Below are positions 10,617 to 20,415 of a stretch of 38,362 nucleotides of DNA, one piece after another. Positions within the stretch are counted from its first letter, which is position 1, and the number at the start of each line of letters is the position of its first letter. The notes beneath the pieces are model-generated. The model made no database searches. It worked only from the letters and a program-made list of their open reading frames with translations, and was not told the origin of the DNA. The stretch lies in NCBI GenBank assembly GCA_035624455.1, contig DASPRM010000029.1:1-38362 (forward strand). The letters run 5' to 3'. This DNA is from Terriglobales bacterium (GTDB lineage: Bacteria; Acidobacteriota; Terriglobia; Terriglobales; Acidobacteriaceae). The position numbers were made by a program, and so were the translations under genes.

Positions 10617-12133
10617 TTATGCTCTCCCACCACTTCGCTGGCATATTGCGGCGCGTTGCCGAGAATTGACTGGACCGAGGGATCGATGGCTCGTGTCCAT
10701 AACAGCGGGAAGATGCCCATCACCAGGGCTGCGAGGGCGAGCGGCCACATGGTCACCTTCTCACGCGTGTCGAGATCGGGAAGCGCTTGATTGGCGGGAT
10801 TGTGCACGGCTCCGTAGAAGACCCGCTGGTACATCCAGAGCATGTAACAGGACGACCAGATAACGCCTGTGGCAGCGACGATTCCATACAGTGCCCGAGC
10901 CTTGAATGCGCCCGTCAGCACCAGGAATTCGCCTACGAATCCATTCATCAGCGGCAAACCAATGGAAGCCAGCGTAATTATGAGGAAGAAAGTCGAGTAA
11001 ACGGGCATGGGAGTCGCGATGCCTCCATACTCGCTGATCTCGTAGGTATGGCGGCGGTCGTAAAGCATTCCACAAAGGGTAAAGAGTGCTCCGGTGGAAA
11101 CTCCATGTGCCAGCATCACGAAATTTGCACCCACCAGCCCGATGGTGGTGAAGGTAAAGATACCGAGAACGACAAATCCCAAATGGCTCACCGAGGAATA
11201 AGCGACAAGTTTCTTGAGGTTGGGTTGCACCATGGCCACAAGTGCGCCGTAGATGATGCCAATGATCGCAAGGGTAACAATCCAAGGTGCATTGCGGTGT
11301 GCTAGCTCGGGGAAGAGTCCCAGGTTAAAGCGCAGCATACCGTAGGTGCCCATTTTCAGCAGAACACCGGCAAGCATGACGGAACCGGCCGTAGGTGCTT
11401 CCACGTGCGCGTCTGGGAGCCAGGTGTGCAACGGGAACAGCGGCACTTTAACGGCGAAAGCGATGAAGAAACCGAGGAAAAGCCATTGTCCCGCGCTCCC
11501 GATATTGAGATTGCCAGTCGACAATGCCTGATGGATCACCACGAAATCGAAACTGCCGGTTCGTGCATAGAGCCAAAGAATGGCGGCAAGCATGAACATG
11601 GAGGCGATCATGGTGTACAGAAAGAATTTCACTGCAGCATAGATGCGCCGATCGTGTCCGTAGATCCCGATGACGAGCGCCATGGGAATCAGTCCTGCTT
11701 CCCAGAAGAAGTAGAAGAGGAACAGATCCAGAGAAACGAAAACCCCAATCAGCGCAGTCTCCATCAGCAGGAACAGGATGAAGAATTCTTTGACGCGCTC
11801 GTGTATCGACTTCCAGGACATCAGAACGCAAAGCGGCGTGAGGAAGGTAGTGAGCACAACCAGCCAGATGGAAACGCCATCGATGCCGAGGTGGTAGTGA
11901 ATATTGGGAGTGCTGATCCAGGCGTGGTCGATTTCAAACTGAAAGCCCGCGGCACCATTGGCGTAGTGCAAGGGTAGATGCAGCGACAGGATGAAAGTCA
12001 GCAGCGAAACCACCAGCGCGAACAGCCGTATGTCGCGGTCTCGGCGCGGGAAGAGTATCAACAGGAGAGCGCCGCCCGCGGGCACGAAAACGACCAGGCT
12101 GAGAATGAACGGATTGATGATCTCAGTATTCAT
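10613..12133 (-). CDS. nuoM: NADH-quinone oxidoreductase subunit M, copy 2
   Basis: Complex I channel subunit of 506 residues. Seen: YFFWEAGLIPMALVIG with the channel glutamate and KVPLFPLHTWLPDAHVEAP with lysine and histidine, then GSVMLAGVLLKMGTYG. It overlaps nuoL and nuoN by 4 bp on each side, so the three antiporter subunits are translationally coupled. It has no long hydrophilic tail, unlike the copy at 2012-3661. Confidence 0.96.
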   Translation of the reverse strand: MNTEIINPFILSLVVFVPAGGALLLILFPRRDRDIRLFALVVSLLTFILSLHLPLHYANGAAGFQFEIDHAWISTPNIHYHLGIDGVSIWLVVLTTFLTPLCVLMSWKSIHERVKEFFILFLLMETALIGVFVSLDLFLFYFFWEAGLIPMALVIGIYGHDRRIYAAVKFFLYTMIASMFMLAAILWLYARTGSFDFVVIHQALSTGNLNIGSAGQWLFLGFFIAFAVKVPLFPLHTWLPDAHVEAPTAGSVMLAGVLLKMGTYGMLRFNLGLFPELAHRNAPWIVTLAIIGIIYGALVAMVQPNLKKLVAYSSVSHLGFVVLGIFTFTTIGLVGANFVMLAHGVSTGALFTLCGMLYDRRHTYEISEYGGIATPMPVYSTFFLIITLASIGLPLMNGFVGEFLVLTGAFKARALYGIVAATGVIWSSCYMLWMYQRVFYGAVHNPANQALPDLDTREKVTMWPLALAALVMGIFPLLWTRAIDPSVQSILGNAPQYASEVVGEHK

Positions 12134-14127
12134 CTAACGCCTATCCAAATCATGAAGGCGATCACCGCCGCCGCTCCGGCTGCCACCCAGCCTGCATACG
12201 AGCGGAGATTTCCAGACTGCATTTGCCGCACCACGTCGGAGGTTTCCTTGGCGGCCCTGGCGCTCTCGTTCACGGTGCCATCGATCAAACCAGCATCAAT
12301 GGTCCTCCATAGCAGAGTGCGGGAACCTTCTACGATCGGCCACACGATGGCGGCTGCATAGAGTTCGTCCACGTAATATTTATGAAACACCAAGTCGTAG
12401 AGGCCGTTCAGGCCCTCGGCGATCTTTGCCGGCAGGTCGCGGCGCCGATAGTAGAGATACCACGCGAGCAGGAAGCCAAGTATTCCGGCAGCACTGGCCG
12501 CCACTGTAAGTGTCAGTTCCAGCCCGTGATCGGATTCGTGAGCGCCCGCTGGGGCGACTTCGCCAGAGACTGCAGCTGCCGGCAAGCCCTCGGAATAGGC
12601 GGAGAAAACCGGGGCCAGGAAATTGCCAATGCGGTCGTTGCCCGGCGTTCCGATCCATCCGCCAATCACTGCTAGCACTGCCAGGATGATCAGCGGAATC
12701 AGCATCACTCTGGGACTCTCATGCGGATGGCCGCCGTGGGCGTGGTGGTTCGAACCCTGGCCGCCACCAGTCTCGCCACGATATTCGCCGAAGAATGTAA
12801 GAAACCACAGGCGGAACATGTAGAACGCGGTGAGAAATGCAGTGAACCACAAGACTGCCCAATAGACCTTCGAACCGAAAGGACTGGTCCAGGTTTTGAA
12901 CAGAATCATGTCCTTGCTGAAGAAGCCGCTGAACAGGGGAGTTCCGGCGATCGCCAGGGTGGCCATTGTCATGCTCCAGAAAGTCACCGGAGCATACTTG
13001 CGCAGCCCGCCCATCTTCCGCATGTCCTGCTCGCCGCCAATCGCGTGAATCACAGAACCTGCTCCCAAAAAGAGCAGAGCCTTGAAGAAAGCATGGGTAA
13101 CGAGGTGGAACATGCCGGCAGCATAGGCCGCGACACCGCAGGCAGCGAACATGTAGCCGAGTTGGGAGATCGTCGAATAAGCGAGCACGCGCTTGATGTC
13201 GAATTGCGTGATGCCAATGGTCGCAGCAAAGAATGCGGTGAGCGTGCCAATCATGGCGACAGCCATCAGCGCATGCGGCGAGCGATCGAAGATGGCATGA
13301 GATCGCGAGACCATGTAGATCCCGGCGGTCACCATGGTGGCGGCGTGAATCAGAGCGGAAACCGGCGTGGGGCCTTCCATCGCATCAGGAAGCCATACAT
13401 AGAGAGGAATCTGCGCCGACTTGCCGGTGGCCCCCAGGAGCATCAACAGCCCAACTGCGGTCAATAGTCCCGCGCCCGCGGTCTCGGCTGGAAGCTTTGC
13501 GACCTGCTGGAATACATCTGTGTAGCGCAGGGAACCGAAGTGCTGGATGAGCAAGAAGAGAGCGATCAGAAATCCGAAATCACCCACGCGGTTGACGATG
13601 AACGCTTTCTTGCCGGCCGAGGGGGCAGTATCGCGAAGGAAATAGAAACCGATCAGCAAATACGACGCCAGTCCCACGCCTTCCCATCCCACGAACATCA
13701 GCAAGTAATTGTTCGCCAAGACCAGCGTAAGCATGAAGAACATGAAGAGGTTCAGGTAAGAAAAGAAGCGATAGTATCCGCCATCTTCGGCCATGTAACC
13801 GACCGAGTAGATGTGAATCAAGAAGCCGACCCCGGTCACGACCAGCGCCATCACCAGGGATAGTTGGTCCAATTGCAAACCGTACTCTGCGGAGAAACTT
13901 CCTGCCTTCAACCAAGTGCCGTAGGACTCGATGTGCGGAATTGCGCTGGCAGGAAGCTGAAAGAACTGCCATGCCACCCACCAGGTAACCAGCATCGAGA
14001 CCGCCACAAACAAAAGACCGATCGCAGTGACTGCAGCTTTGGGCAAGCGGCGACCCAGCAGGCCATTGACAGTTCCGCCGGTCAGCGGCAATAGCGGGAT
14101 AAGCCATAGATGTAAATTCGTAGGCAT
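12130..14127 (-). CDS. nuoL: NADH-quinone oxidoreductase subunit L, copy 2
   Basis: Full-length 665-residue channel subunit with the lateral helix at the C-terminus. Seen: FVGWEGVGLASYLLIGFYF, GKSAQIPLYVWLPDAMEGP, and a His-rich loop (NHHAHGGHPHESP) between late helices, which is at a variable place of the family. It starts 7 bp after nuoK. Its N-terminal helix LWLIPLLPLTGGTVNGLLG shows what is missing from the truncated copy at the left edge. Confidence 0.97.
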   Translation of the reverse strand: MPTNLHLWLIPLLPLTGGTVNGLLGRRLPKAAVTAIGLLFVAVSMLVTWWVAWQFFQLPASAIPHIESYGTWLKAGSFSAEYGLQLDQLSLVMALVVTGVGFLIHIYSVGYMAEDGGYYRFFSYLNLFMFFMLTLVLANNYLLMFVGWEGVGLASYLLIGFYFLRDTAPSAGKKAFIVNRVGDFGFLIALFLLIQHFGSLRYTDVFQQVAKLPAETAGAGLLTAVGLLMLLGATGKSAQIPLYVWLPDAMEGPTPVSALIHAATMVTAGIYMVSRSHAIFDRSPHALMAVAMIGTLTAFFAATIGITQFDIKRVLAYSTISQLGYMFAACGVAAYAAGMFHLVTHAFFKALLFLGAGSVIHAIGGEQDMRKMGGLRKYAPVTFWSMTMATLAIAGTPLFSGFFSKDMILFKTWTSPFGSKVYWAVLWFTAFLTAFYMFRLWFLTFFGEYRGETGGGQGSNHHAHGGHPHESPRVMLIPLIILAVLAVIGGWIGTPGNDRIGNFLAPVFSAYSEGLPAAAVSGEVAPAGAHESDHGLELTLTVAASAAGILGFLLAWYLYYRRRDLPAKIAEGLNGLYDLVFHKYYVDELYAAAIVWPIVEGSRTLLWRTIDAGLIDGTVNESARAAKETSDVVRQMQSGNLRSYAGWVAAGAAAVIAFMIWIGVR

Positions 14128-14134
14128 AAATTAG

Positions 14135-14437
14135 CTATAGCTTGAGCAAATTCACACGGTCGGGATTCAGAGTCTCTCGCGTGCGGAAGACAGAAATGAT
14201 GATTGCCAGTCCGACAGCCGTTTCCGCTGCCGCTACCACCATCACGAAAAAGACAAATACTTGACCACTCAACGCTTTCCAATAGGTAGCAAAGGCGACG
14301 AAAGAGAGATTGACACCGTTCAACATCAACTCGATCGACATGAAAATGGTGATGATGTTGCGCTTGATCAGGAATCCCAAAACGCCGCAGGCGAACAGGA
14401 TGCCACTTAACAAAAGATAGTAAGAAAGCGGGACCAT
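14135..14437 (-). CDS. nuoK: NADH-quinone oxidoreductase subunit K
   Basis: A 100-residue three-helix subunit with the family hallmark [19 protein letters not shown], including the membrane glutamate used in proton transfer, and a second one in [13 protein letters not shown]. The length is exactly that of the family. Its ATG overlaps the nuoJ stop by one base (TGATG). Confidence 0.97.
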   Translation of the reverse strand: MVPLSYYLLLSGILFACGVLGFLIKRNIITIFMSIELMLNGVNLSFVAFATYWKALSGQVFVFFVMVVAAAETAVGLAIIISVFRTRETLNPDRVNLLKL

Positions 14438-14934
14438 CAGCTTTCCCTCCGGGCCAGTACTACGGCTCCCATAATGGCGATGAGAATCAGGACTGAAGTA
14501 ATTTCAAATGGCAGGAGGAATTGGTTGAACAACAGACGGCCGATTGTCTTCGCCGAACCATAGAGCGCGCCGACGCCAGCGGCTTCGGTTCCGGGAGTAC
14601 TGCGAACCAACTCCCAGGCAACCAAAACGCTGCCGATCAGCATGCCCGGTACGCCGAAAAGCAAAGCGACGCGGCTGCCGCGGGTATGCTCCTCTTCGCC
14701 GGCATTCAGCAGCATGATGACAAAAACGAACAGCACCATCACTGCGCCGGCGTAAATAATGACCTGCACAGCAGCTACGAACTCCGCCCCCAGCAGCAGA
14801 AATTCGACTGCCAGTGAGCCCATTACTACGATGAGGGAAAGCGCGCTGTTGATGGGATGGCGCTGAGCCACCAGATTGACCGCACCAGCAACGCAGACGA
14901 CCCCGAATATGGTGAATAAGGTGAGATGAAGCAT
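14437..14934 (-). CDS. nuoJ: NADH-quinone oxidoreductase subunit J
   Basis: A 165-residue membrane subunit with five helices. Seen: [20 protein letters not shown] and the conserved [20 protein letters not shown] segment with the pi-bulge tyrosine. Only 27 bp separate it from nuoH. This is where nuoI stands in standard operons, so nuoI is absent here. Confidence 0.96.
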   Translation of the reverse strand: MLHLTLFTIFGVVCVAGAVNLVAQRHPINSALSLIVVMGSLAVEFLLLGAEFVAAVQVIIYAGAVMVLFVFVIMLLNAGEEEHTRGSRVALLFGVPGMLIGSVLVAWELVRSTPGTEAAGVGALYGSAKTIGRLLFNQFLLPFEITSVLILIAIMGAVVLARRES

Positions 14935-14961
14935 CTCTATCCTTCTTACTTCGCGCTTACC

Positions 14962-16026
14962 TCAGGACCGCAGGGCCACAATCAGCCCGGTGACCACGAT
15001 GTTTGCCACTGCCAACGGCAATAAGAACTTCCAGGCTAACCCCATCAGCTGGTCGTAGCGGAAACGCGGCAACGTGCCGCGAACCCAAATATAAAAGAAA
15101 AGGAAAAACGCAACCCGTATCAGGAACCAGATCACCGGCAACAGTCCCTGCAGCCAGGCTGGGCCAAACACCGGGCCAGTCCATCCCCCCAGAAATAGCA
15201 CGGAGGCGAGGCAAGCGACGGTGACCATGTTGGCGTACTCTGCCATAAAGAACATGGCGAACTTCATGGAGCTGTACTCGGTGTGATACCCCGCTACGAG
15301 TTCACTTTCGGCTTCTGGCAAATCGAAGGGGATGCGGTTGGTCTCGGCGAATGCCGCCGTCAAGTAAATCAGAAACGCCACCGGCTGCAGGAAGATATTC
15401 CACTTGGGAATGAAACCGAACCATGTTCCAGCTTGTGAGTCTACGATTTCGCGCAGGCTAAAGGAGCCAGCCAGGATCAGCACGCCGATGAGCGAAAGCC
15501 CGAGCGCCACTTCGTAGCTGATCATCTGTGCGCTGGCGCGAAGCGAGCCCAGCAATGAATACTTGCTATTGGAGGACCAGCCTGCCAGGGCCACGCCATA
15601 AACTCCGATGGAGGTTATGCCCAGAATGATCAACAAGGCAATATTGACGTCGGTGATCTGTACAGCCGTGTGCACGCCGGCGACCGTGATCCAGCCACCA
15701 ATGGGAATCAGCGAGATGGCAATCAGCGACAGCGTCAGCGAAAGGAACGGCGCCAACAAATATAAGTACTTGTGAACGTACGGAGGAGTCAGGTCCTCCT
15801 TAAAGATGAACTTCAGGCCGTCGGCGAGCGGCTGCAGCAGCCCAAAAGGGCCCACCCGCTTTGGCCCCCAGCGGTTCTGGATGTGTCCCACCAGCTTGCG
15901 TTCCAGCCAGGTGGTGTATGCGACAGTAGTCAGGAGGACGAGAAGGAACAGTACGATCTTGATGATCGAGGCAATAACAAAGGTCGTCGTATCCAGGTTT
16001 CCGGTCGGCACAGTCTTTGTTCCCAA
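14962..16026 (-). CDS. nuoH: NADH-quinone oxidoreductase subunit H
   Basis: Membrane subunit at the junction with the peripheral arm, forming part of the quinone chamber. Seen: WLERKLVGHIQNRWGPKRVG, the acidic loop AETNRIPFDLPEAESELVAG and HTEYSSMKFAMFF. The 354-codon frame opens with TTG at 16026. A GTG at 16011 with GGGA nine bases upstream is an equally likely start, so the first few residues are uncertain. The 75-bp gap to nuoG is the longest inside this operon apart from the DinB region. Confidence 0.95.
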   Translation of the reverse strand: MGTKTVPTGNLDTTTFVIASIIKIVLFLLVLLTTVAYTTWLERKLVGHIQNRWGPKRVGPFGLLQPLADGLKFIFKEDLTPPYVHKYLYLLAPFLSLTLSLIAISLIPIGGWITVAGVHTAVQITDVNIALLIILGITSIGVYGVALAGWSSNSKYSLLGSLRASAQMISYEVALGLSLIGVLILAGSFSLREIVDSQAGTWFGFIPKWNIFLQPVAFLIYLTAAFAETNRIPFDLPEAESELVAGYHTEYSSMKFAMFFMAEYANMVTVACLASVLFLGGWTGPVFGPAWLQGLLPVIWFLIRVAFFLFFYIWVRGTLPRFRYDQLMGLAWKFLLPLAVANIVVTGLIVALRS

Positions 16027-16101
16027 TCGTAAGAAGACAGCGCATCGCTGGAATGAAAACTGCGCGTCCTCTGGGCTGATTACTTGAACTGCAGGTACGG
16101 C

Positions 16102-18486
16102 CTAGTCGGCTGCCACTTCATTCTTGTCCGCCGGAACCTGGCGGAGCGGGTTTTCGATTACAGAGTTCAAGGTTTTTGAATAGCGTCCCAAAGTGCCGGA
16201 GGTGAATAGCGTGTCCTCGGCAGGGACAATCAATTCTGGATGACTGGGAATCGCATGCACCCAGGGGCCGTCGGGCAAAGTTGTGTGCTCGTCATTTCCA
16301 GCCATCAGGTTGAGACGAGAGACGTCGTAACCTGGAACCAGCCGCTGAATTTCATCCAGCATGGCCGTCGGATCGAAGGGGCTAAGTTTGGGCTCAATTC
16401 CATGCGCTATGAGCCAGACTTCGTGCCGGTCGGCCTCTCCCGACTGAGCACCTCGCGATTGTCCCATATCCGCTTTCAAGGCGCGCCCGAAGGGCACTAA
16501 CTCGCGTACATTGGATCCCATCGCGCCTGCGATCCGCACGATGATCTCAAAATCGTTCTTTACTGTGGTTACGTCTCCTGCCTTGCGCAACAGCTGCAGA
16601 TCGCCACAGGTATTGGTGAAGGTGCCAGACTTCTCGTAAGCGTTGGCTGCAGGAAGGACTACGTTGGCCATCGCTGCCGTTTCAGTCAGGAACATATCCT
16701 GGACAACAACAAATGTCCGTGAGAGCGAGAACGGGTCGAGTTGGTAGCGGGAAATCGGATTGCTTCCCACAACATAAAGCGCCTTCAGAGTGCCCTGGCC
16801 CGCAGCCGCGAACATTTGCCGCAGATTGAGGCCGGCAGACGGTGACACACGTGCGAACCACTCGTTCCGAAGCGAAGAGGGCAGACTGCCGACCTCGCTT
16901 ATTGGGATGTAGCCCGGAAGCAGGTCGGGATAAAGACCCATGTCGGCGGCGCCGCGCGAATTGGCGTAATCACCCAGGCAAACAAATCGCGCCTGCGGCA
17001 GCGCCCGTGCCAGTTCGGCGATGCTGTGGTCGCGCAATTCAGAACCAAACACCACGATGAGTTGCTGCTCGCCTTTCAATTTGGAGCGCAAATCCGCGAG
17101 AGCTTGTGGAGTTGTACCCTGGACGCCCAGTGTGTCTGAAGCCGCCGAATCACTCCCCAGGAAGCTGATGAAGTCTGCATCGCCATTGTCTTCGGAAACC
17201 TGCGCAAACACAGTTGCCTGGCGATGCAGCTTGACGGGCTTGGAGTTAACCACGTATAGACGTGCGCGGTTCAGGCGGACATTGGTACGGATTTGCCAAG
17301 CCAGCAGGGGATGCTGGTTTGTTGGATCGCTGCCAATGAGCAGAATGGCGGGGGCAGAAAAGACATCACGCATGCCGGCAGTAGCATTCTTCCGGCCGGC
17401 AAGTGCCTTCACGAAAGCGGGATAGTCAGCGGTGCGGTGATGATCGATGTTGTTTGTACCGAGCACGAGACGGGCAAACTTCTGCAGCAGATAGCTCTCC
17501 TCGTTGGTGGTACGAGTGGAGCCAATCACGCCAATGGCAGCGCCACCGTGCGTGTCCCGCGCAGATTTCAGTTCGCGCCCAACCAGGTCAACTGCTTCTT
17601 CCCAGGTTGCCGGTTCGAGCCGACCATTCTTCTTGATCAGCGGTTGCGTGATCCTCTGGCCGTTGTGCACGAAATCGAAGGCATAGCGGCCCTTAATACA
17701 GAGGAAGTCGCCATTGATTCCGCTCTTATCGCGATTATCGCCGCGTACAATCTCCATGCCGCTGTCGGAGCGTCGAATGCCCAGGGTCGTTTTGCAGCCA
17801 TCGGCGCAATGGGTGCAGATGGTGCCGACATGGTTCATCTCCCAGGGGCGCGTCTTATAACGGTAGGCGCCGGAGGTCAGGGCACCGACGGGACAGATAT
17901 CGATGCACATCCCGCACTCTTCACATTCCAGATGGTCGCCCTGGTTGGGGGCAATGATAGAACTGACGCCGCGCTGCTGAACGCCCAGGGCCCAGACGTC
18001 CATGCCCTCGCCGCAGATGCGTATGCAGCGATAACACAGAATGCAGCGGGGCCGATCAAAGTAAACCACCGGCGACCACTCCTGCTCATCGCGGTGATTC
18101 TTGAGCTCGATGAATTTGCTCTCGGCAGCGCCGTAGCTGAACGTCATGTCCTGCAGTTCGCATTCGCCGCCGGCATCGCACACCGGGCAGTCGAGAGGAT
18201 GATTGCCCAAAAGAAGCTCGACCATCCCCTTACGAGCCTGGCGGACTTCGTCGCTGTCGGTGACTACTGTCATTCCTTCCGTGACGACCGTGGTGCAAGC
18301 GGTCTGCAACTTGGGCATCTTTTCGACTTTCACCAGGCACATACGGCATGCGCCCTGCAGCGAAAGACCAGGGTAGTAACAGAAAGAAGGCACTTCGATG
18401 CCAACGCTCTTACACGCTTCGATGAGTAGCGTTCCTGGGGGAGCCGTTACCTTCTTGCCATCAACCGTTATGTTCACGTCTGCCAT
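16102..18486 (-). CDS. nuoG: NADH-quinone oxidoreductase subunit G with an eight-cysteine ferredoxin-like domain
   Basis: Largest peripheral-arm subunit, 794 residues, passing electrons from NuoF/E. Cluster ligands seen: [2Fe-2S] N1b by Cys36, 47, 50, 64; N5 by His96, Cys100, 103, 109; then Cys148-x2-Cys151-x2-Cys154-x3-Cys158 and Cys188-x2-Cys191-x2-Cys194-x3-Cys198; then N7 by Cys224, 227, 231, 263. Common NuoG proteins keep only four of the eight middle cysteines (cluster N4). The full double motif is the arrangement of HoxU, [FeFe]-hydrogenases and NAD-linked formate dehydrogenases, and predicts an extra [4Fe-4S] cluster. The rest is the molybdopterin-oxidoreductase-like fold, with no sign of a retained cofactor ligand that I can identify. 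Confidence 0.96.
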   Translation of the reverse strand: MADVNITVDGKKVTAPPGTLLIEACKSVGIEVPSFCYYPGLSLQGACRMCLVKVEKMPKLQTACTTVVTEGMTVVTDSDEVRQARKGMVELLLGNHPLDCPVCDAGGECELQDMTFSYGAAESKFIELKNHRDEQEWSPVVYFDRPRCILCYRCIRICGEGMDVWALGVQQRGVSSIIAPNQGDHLECEECGMCIDICPVGALTSGAYRYKTRPWEMNHVGTICTHCADGCKTTLGIRRSDSGMEIVRGDNRDKSGINGDFLCIKGRYAFDFVHNGQRITQPLIKKNGRLEPATWEEAVDLVGRELKSARDTHGGAAIGVIGSTRTTNEESYLLQKFARLVLGTNNIDHHRTADYPAFVKALAGRKNATAGMRDVFSAPAILLIGSDPTNQHPLLAWQIRTNVRLNRARLYVVNSKPVKLHRQATVFAQVSEDNGDADFISFLGSDSAASDTLGVQGTTPQALADLRSKLKGEQQLIVVFGSELRDHSIAELARALPQARFVCLGDYANSRGAADMGLYPDLLPGYIPISEVGSLPSSLRNEWFARVSPSAGLNLRQMFAAAGQGTLKALYVVGSNPISRYQLDPFSLSRTFVVVQDMFLTETAAMANVVLPAANAYEKSGTFTNTCGDLQLLRKAGDVTTVKNDFEIIVRIAGAMGSNVRELVPFGRALKADMGQSRGAQSGEADRHEVWLIAHGIEPKLSPFDPTAMLDEIQRLVPGYDVSRLNLMAGNDEHTTLPDGPWVHAIPSHPELIVPAEDTLFTSGTLGRYSKTLNSVIENPLRQVPADKNEVAAD

Positions 18487-18523
18487 TCAGGGATTCCATT
18501 TTCAACGACTCTTCTGACATCTG

Positions 18524-19072
18524 CTATGACGCCGCCACCAACCGGCGGAAGCCTGAGCACGCCTTGATCTCTTCGATCTGCTCGGCGTGACGCTGGGGAT
18601 GCAGCGCAAGCACCAGCAGAGCCTGATAGCCGTCGATCGGACCGAGCAGGGGGTGATCAAGTGAGCGTTGCCGGAGATCATCCTGGTTCCGCTCTACAAA
18701 GGCGATCACTTGCTCACGGTTCTGTTTGAAGAAGTCGATGGCCTCGTCCGTGCGAGAGAACCTTGCGGAGGGCCGCGAAATTTCTGGAGCCATTAGCTTC
18801 TGCTTGCGGTCCAGCATGCTGTGCCGGATGGACTGATCGCGCGACGGATTTGCGTATGCTCCGGTCACAGGAGCTTTTTCCAAAGCGCGAAACATCAATT
18901 TTTCTACGGAGGCGACGTGCTCGACGCACTCGCGGATCGTCCAGCACTCAGGTGTAGAGCGGACCGAGCATTGCTCCTCGCTCAATCCTGCCACGGCCTT
19001 GAGGAATGTGTCGCGTCCGATGTGCAAGCAGCTCAGCAGATCTTGTCGTTCAGTCTCGGTGAAGATATTCAT
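18524..19072 (-). CDS. DinB-fold protein inside the nuo operon
   Basis: A four-helix DinB/YfiT-like protein. The likely metal ligands are a His in RECVEHVASVE (about residue 52) and the pair in LALHPQRHAEQIEEI (about 158 and 162), the usual His triad. Members act as thiol-dependent transferases or have unknown roles; nothing links the family to complex I. The frame extends to a TTG at 19087 that overlaps the nuoF stop, but the ATG at 19072 with AGTAGG just upstream is preferred. It lies between nuoF and nuoG on the same strand, 11 bp after the nuoF stop, so it is very probably co-transcribed. Confidence 0.85.
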   Translation of the reverse strand: MNIFTETERQDLLSCLHIGRDTFLKAVAGLSEEQCSVRSTPECWTIRECVEHVASVEKLMFRALEKAPVTGAYANPSRDQSIRHSMLDRKQKLMAPEISRPSARFSRTDEAIDFFKQNREQVIAFVERNQDDLRQRSLDHPLLGPIDGYQALLVLALHPQRHAEQIEEIKACSGFRRLVAAS

Positions 19073-19083
19073 CGGTAACCTAC

Positions 19084-20406
19084 TCAATGCGTCAATACGG
19101 GCAGCATCTGGACCGCGCCTTGGGGCTCAAACGGGCAGGGCTTGCCGTCCAGGTGGTCTTCAAATTCCTGGCGAAACTTCTGCACGATGGAGATGGTCGG
19201 CATGGCGGCGGCATCCCCCAGGGGACAGAAAGTCCGGCCCAACATGTTTTCGGAAAGGTAACGGATGTTGTCGATGTCGCGGCGAACGCCGCCCCCGGCG
19301 TGGAAACGGTCCAGCGTTTTCTTCAGCCAGTCCGTTCCTTCGCGGCAGGGAATACACCAGCCGCAGCTCTCGTGCTGATAGAACTTCATGATGCGCTGTG
19401 CGAATTTGACCATGCAGGCTTTGTCGTCGATGACAACCACGCCGCCCGAGCCCAGCATCGAGCCCGCCTTCATCAGAGCATCGAAATCCATGCCCACATC
19501 GCACTCCTCGGCACTAAGTACCGGAGTGGAAGATCCACCCGGCATCACTGCTTTCAGCTTGGCGCCATTGGGGATTCCGCCACCGACGTCGTAAATCATC
19601 TTCATCAGGTTGTATCCGAGAGGCAGCTCGTATACGCCCGGCCGATTCACATGCCCGCTGAGGCAGAAGAGGCGTGTGCCACCGTTCTTGGGTGTGCCCA
19701 GGTTCGCGTACCACTCGGCGCCATTCAGGATGATCTCGGGGACGCTGGCCAGCGTCTCCACGTTATTGATGATCGTCGGCCCTCCCCACAGGCCGACAAC
19801 AGCAGGGAAGGGAGGCCGAATGCGAGGGATGCCGCGCTTGCCTTCCAGCGACTCCATGAGCGCCGATTCTTCTCCGACTTCGTAAGCGCCCGCACCGCCG
19901 TGCCAATAAACATCGAAGTCATAACCGCTGCCGAAAATGTTTTTTCCCAGGAAACCCTTGCGGTAGGCATCGGCGATGGCCTTCTGCATGATCACCGAAA
20001 GGTAACGATACTCCCCACGAATATAGATATATCCGGTATGAGCCTGTACGGACAGGGCAGCGATCATTACTCCCTCAATTACTTCATGAGGATCATGCTC
20101 GAGGATCAGCCGGTCCTTGCAGGTCGCGGGCTCGCTTTCGTCGCCGTTGCACAGAACATATTTGGCCTTGGGGGACTGCTTCGGAACGAACGACCACTTC
20201 ATCCCCGTATTGAAGCCAGCTCCACCGCGGCCACGAAGGTTGGAAGCCTTGACAACATTGATGATGTCATCGGGCTGCATGGCCAATGCCTTTTGCACGG
20301 CCCGGTAGCCACCCAGCTCCAGGTAACGGTCGACGTCTGGCGCGCCCTTTCCGAAGCGCTTGGAGACTACCTTTACTTCATCGGGATGGGAAACGAGGTC
20401 AGCCAT
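19084..20406 (-). CDS. nuoF: NADH-quinone oxidoreductase subunit F
   Basis: FMN- and NADH-binding subunit that starts electron flow. Seen: GRGGAGF (59-65) for FMN/NADH, CNGDESEPATCKDR in the nucleotide pocket, the glycine-rich GAGAYEVGEESALMESLEG, and N3 cluster ligands Cys348, 351, 354 in ESCGWCIPCREG with Cys394 in FCPLGDAA. The length of 440 is normal. It follows nuoE after 9 bp. Confidence 0.97.
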   Translation of the reverse strand: MADLVSHPDEVKVVSKRFGKGAPDVDRYLELGGYRAVQKALAMQPDDIINVVKASNLRGRGGAGFNTGMKWSFVPKQSPKAKYVLCNGDESEPATCKDRLILEHDPHEVIEGVMIAALSVQAHTGYIYIRGEYRYLSVIMQKAIADAYRKGFLGKNIFGSGYDFDVYWHGGAGAYEVGEESALMESLEGKRGIPRIRPPFPAVVGLWGGPTIINNVETLASVPEIILNGAEWYANLGTPKNGGTRLFCLSGHVNRPGVYELPLGYNLMKMIYDVGGGIPNGAKLKAVMPGGSSTPVLSAEECDVGMDFDALMKAGSMLGSGGVVVIDDKACMVKFAQRIMKFYQHESCGWCIPCREGTDWLKKTLDRFHAGGGVRRDIDNIRYLSENMLGRTFCPLGDAAAMPTISIVQKFRQEFEDHLDGKPCPFEPQGAVQMLPVLTH

Positions 20407-20415
20407 TTGTCGCGA

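Noticed and set aside
12747-12760. GGTTCGAACCC resembling a tRNA T-arm
   Set aside because: It sits inside nuoL coding sequence, with no acceptor, D or anticodon arms around it.
17293-18429. Long open frame of 378 codons antisense to nuoG
   Set aside because: It mirrors the codon pattern of nuoG in GC-rich DNA, has no ribosome site and resembles no family.
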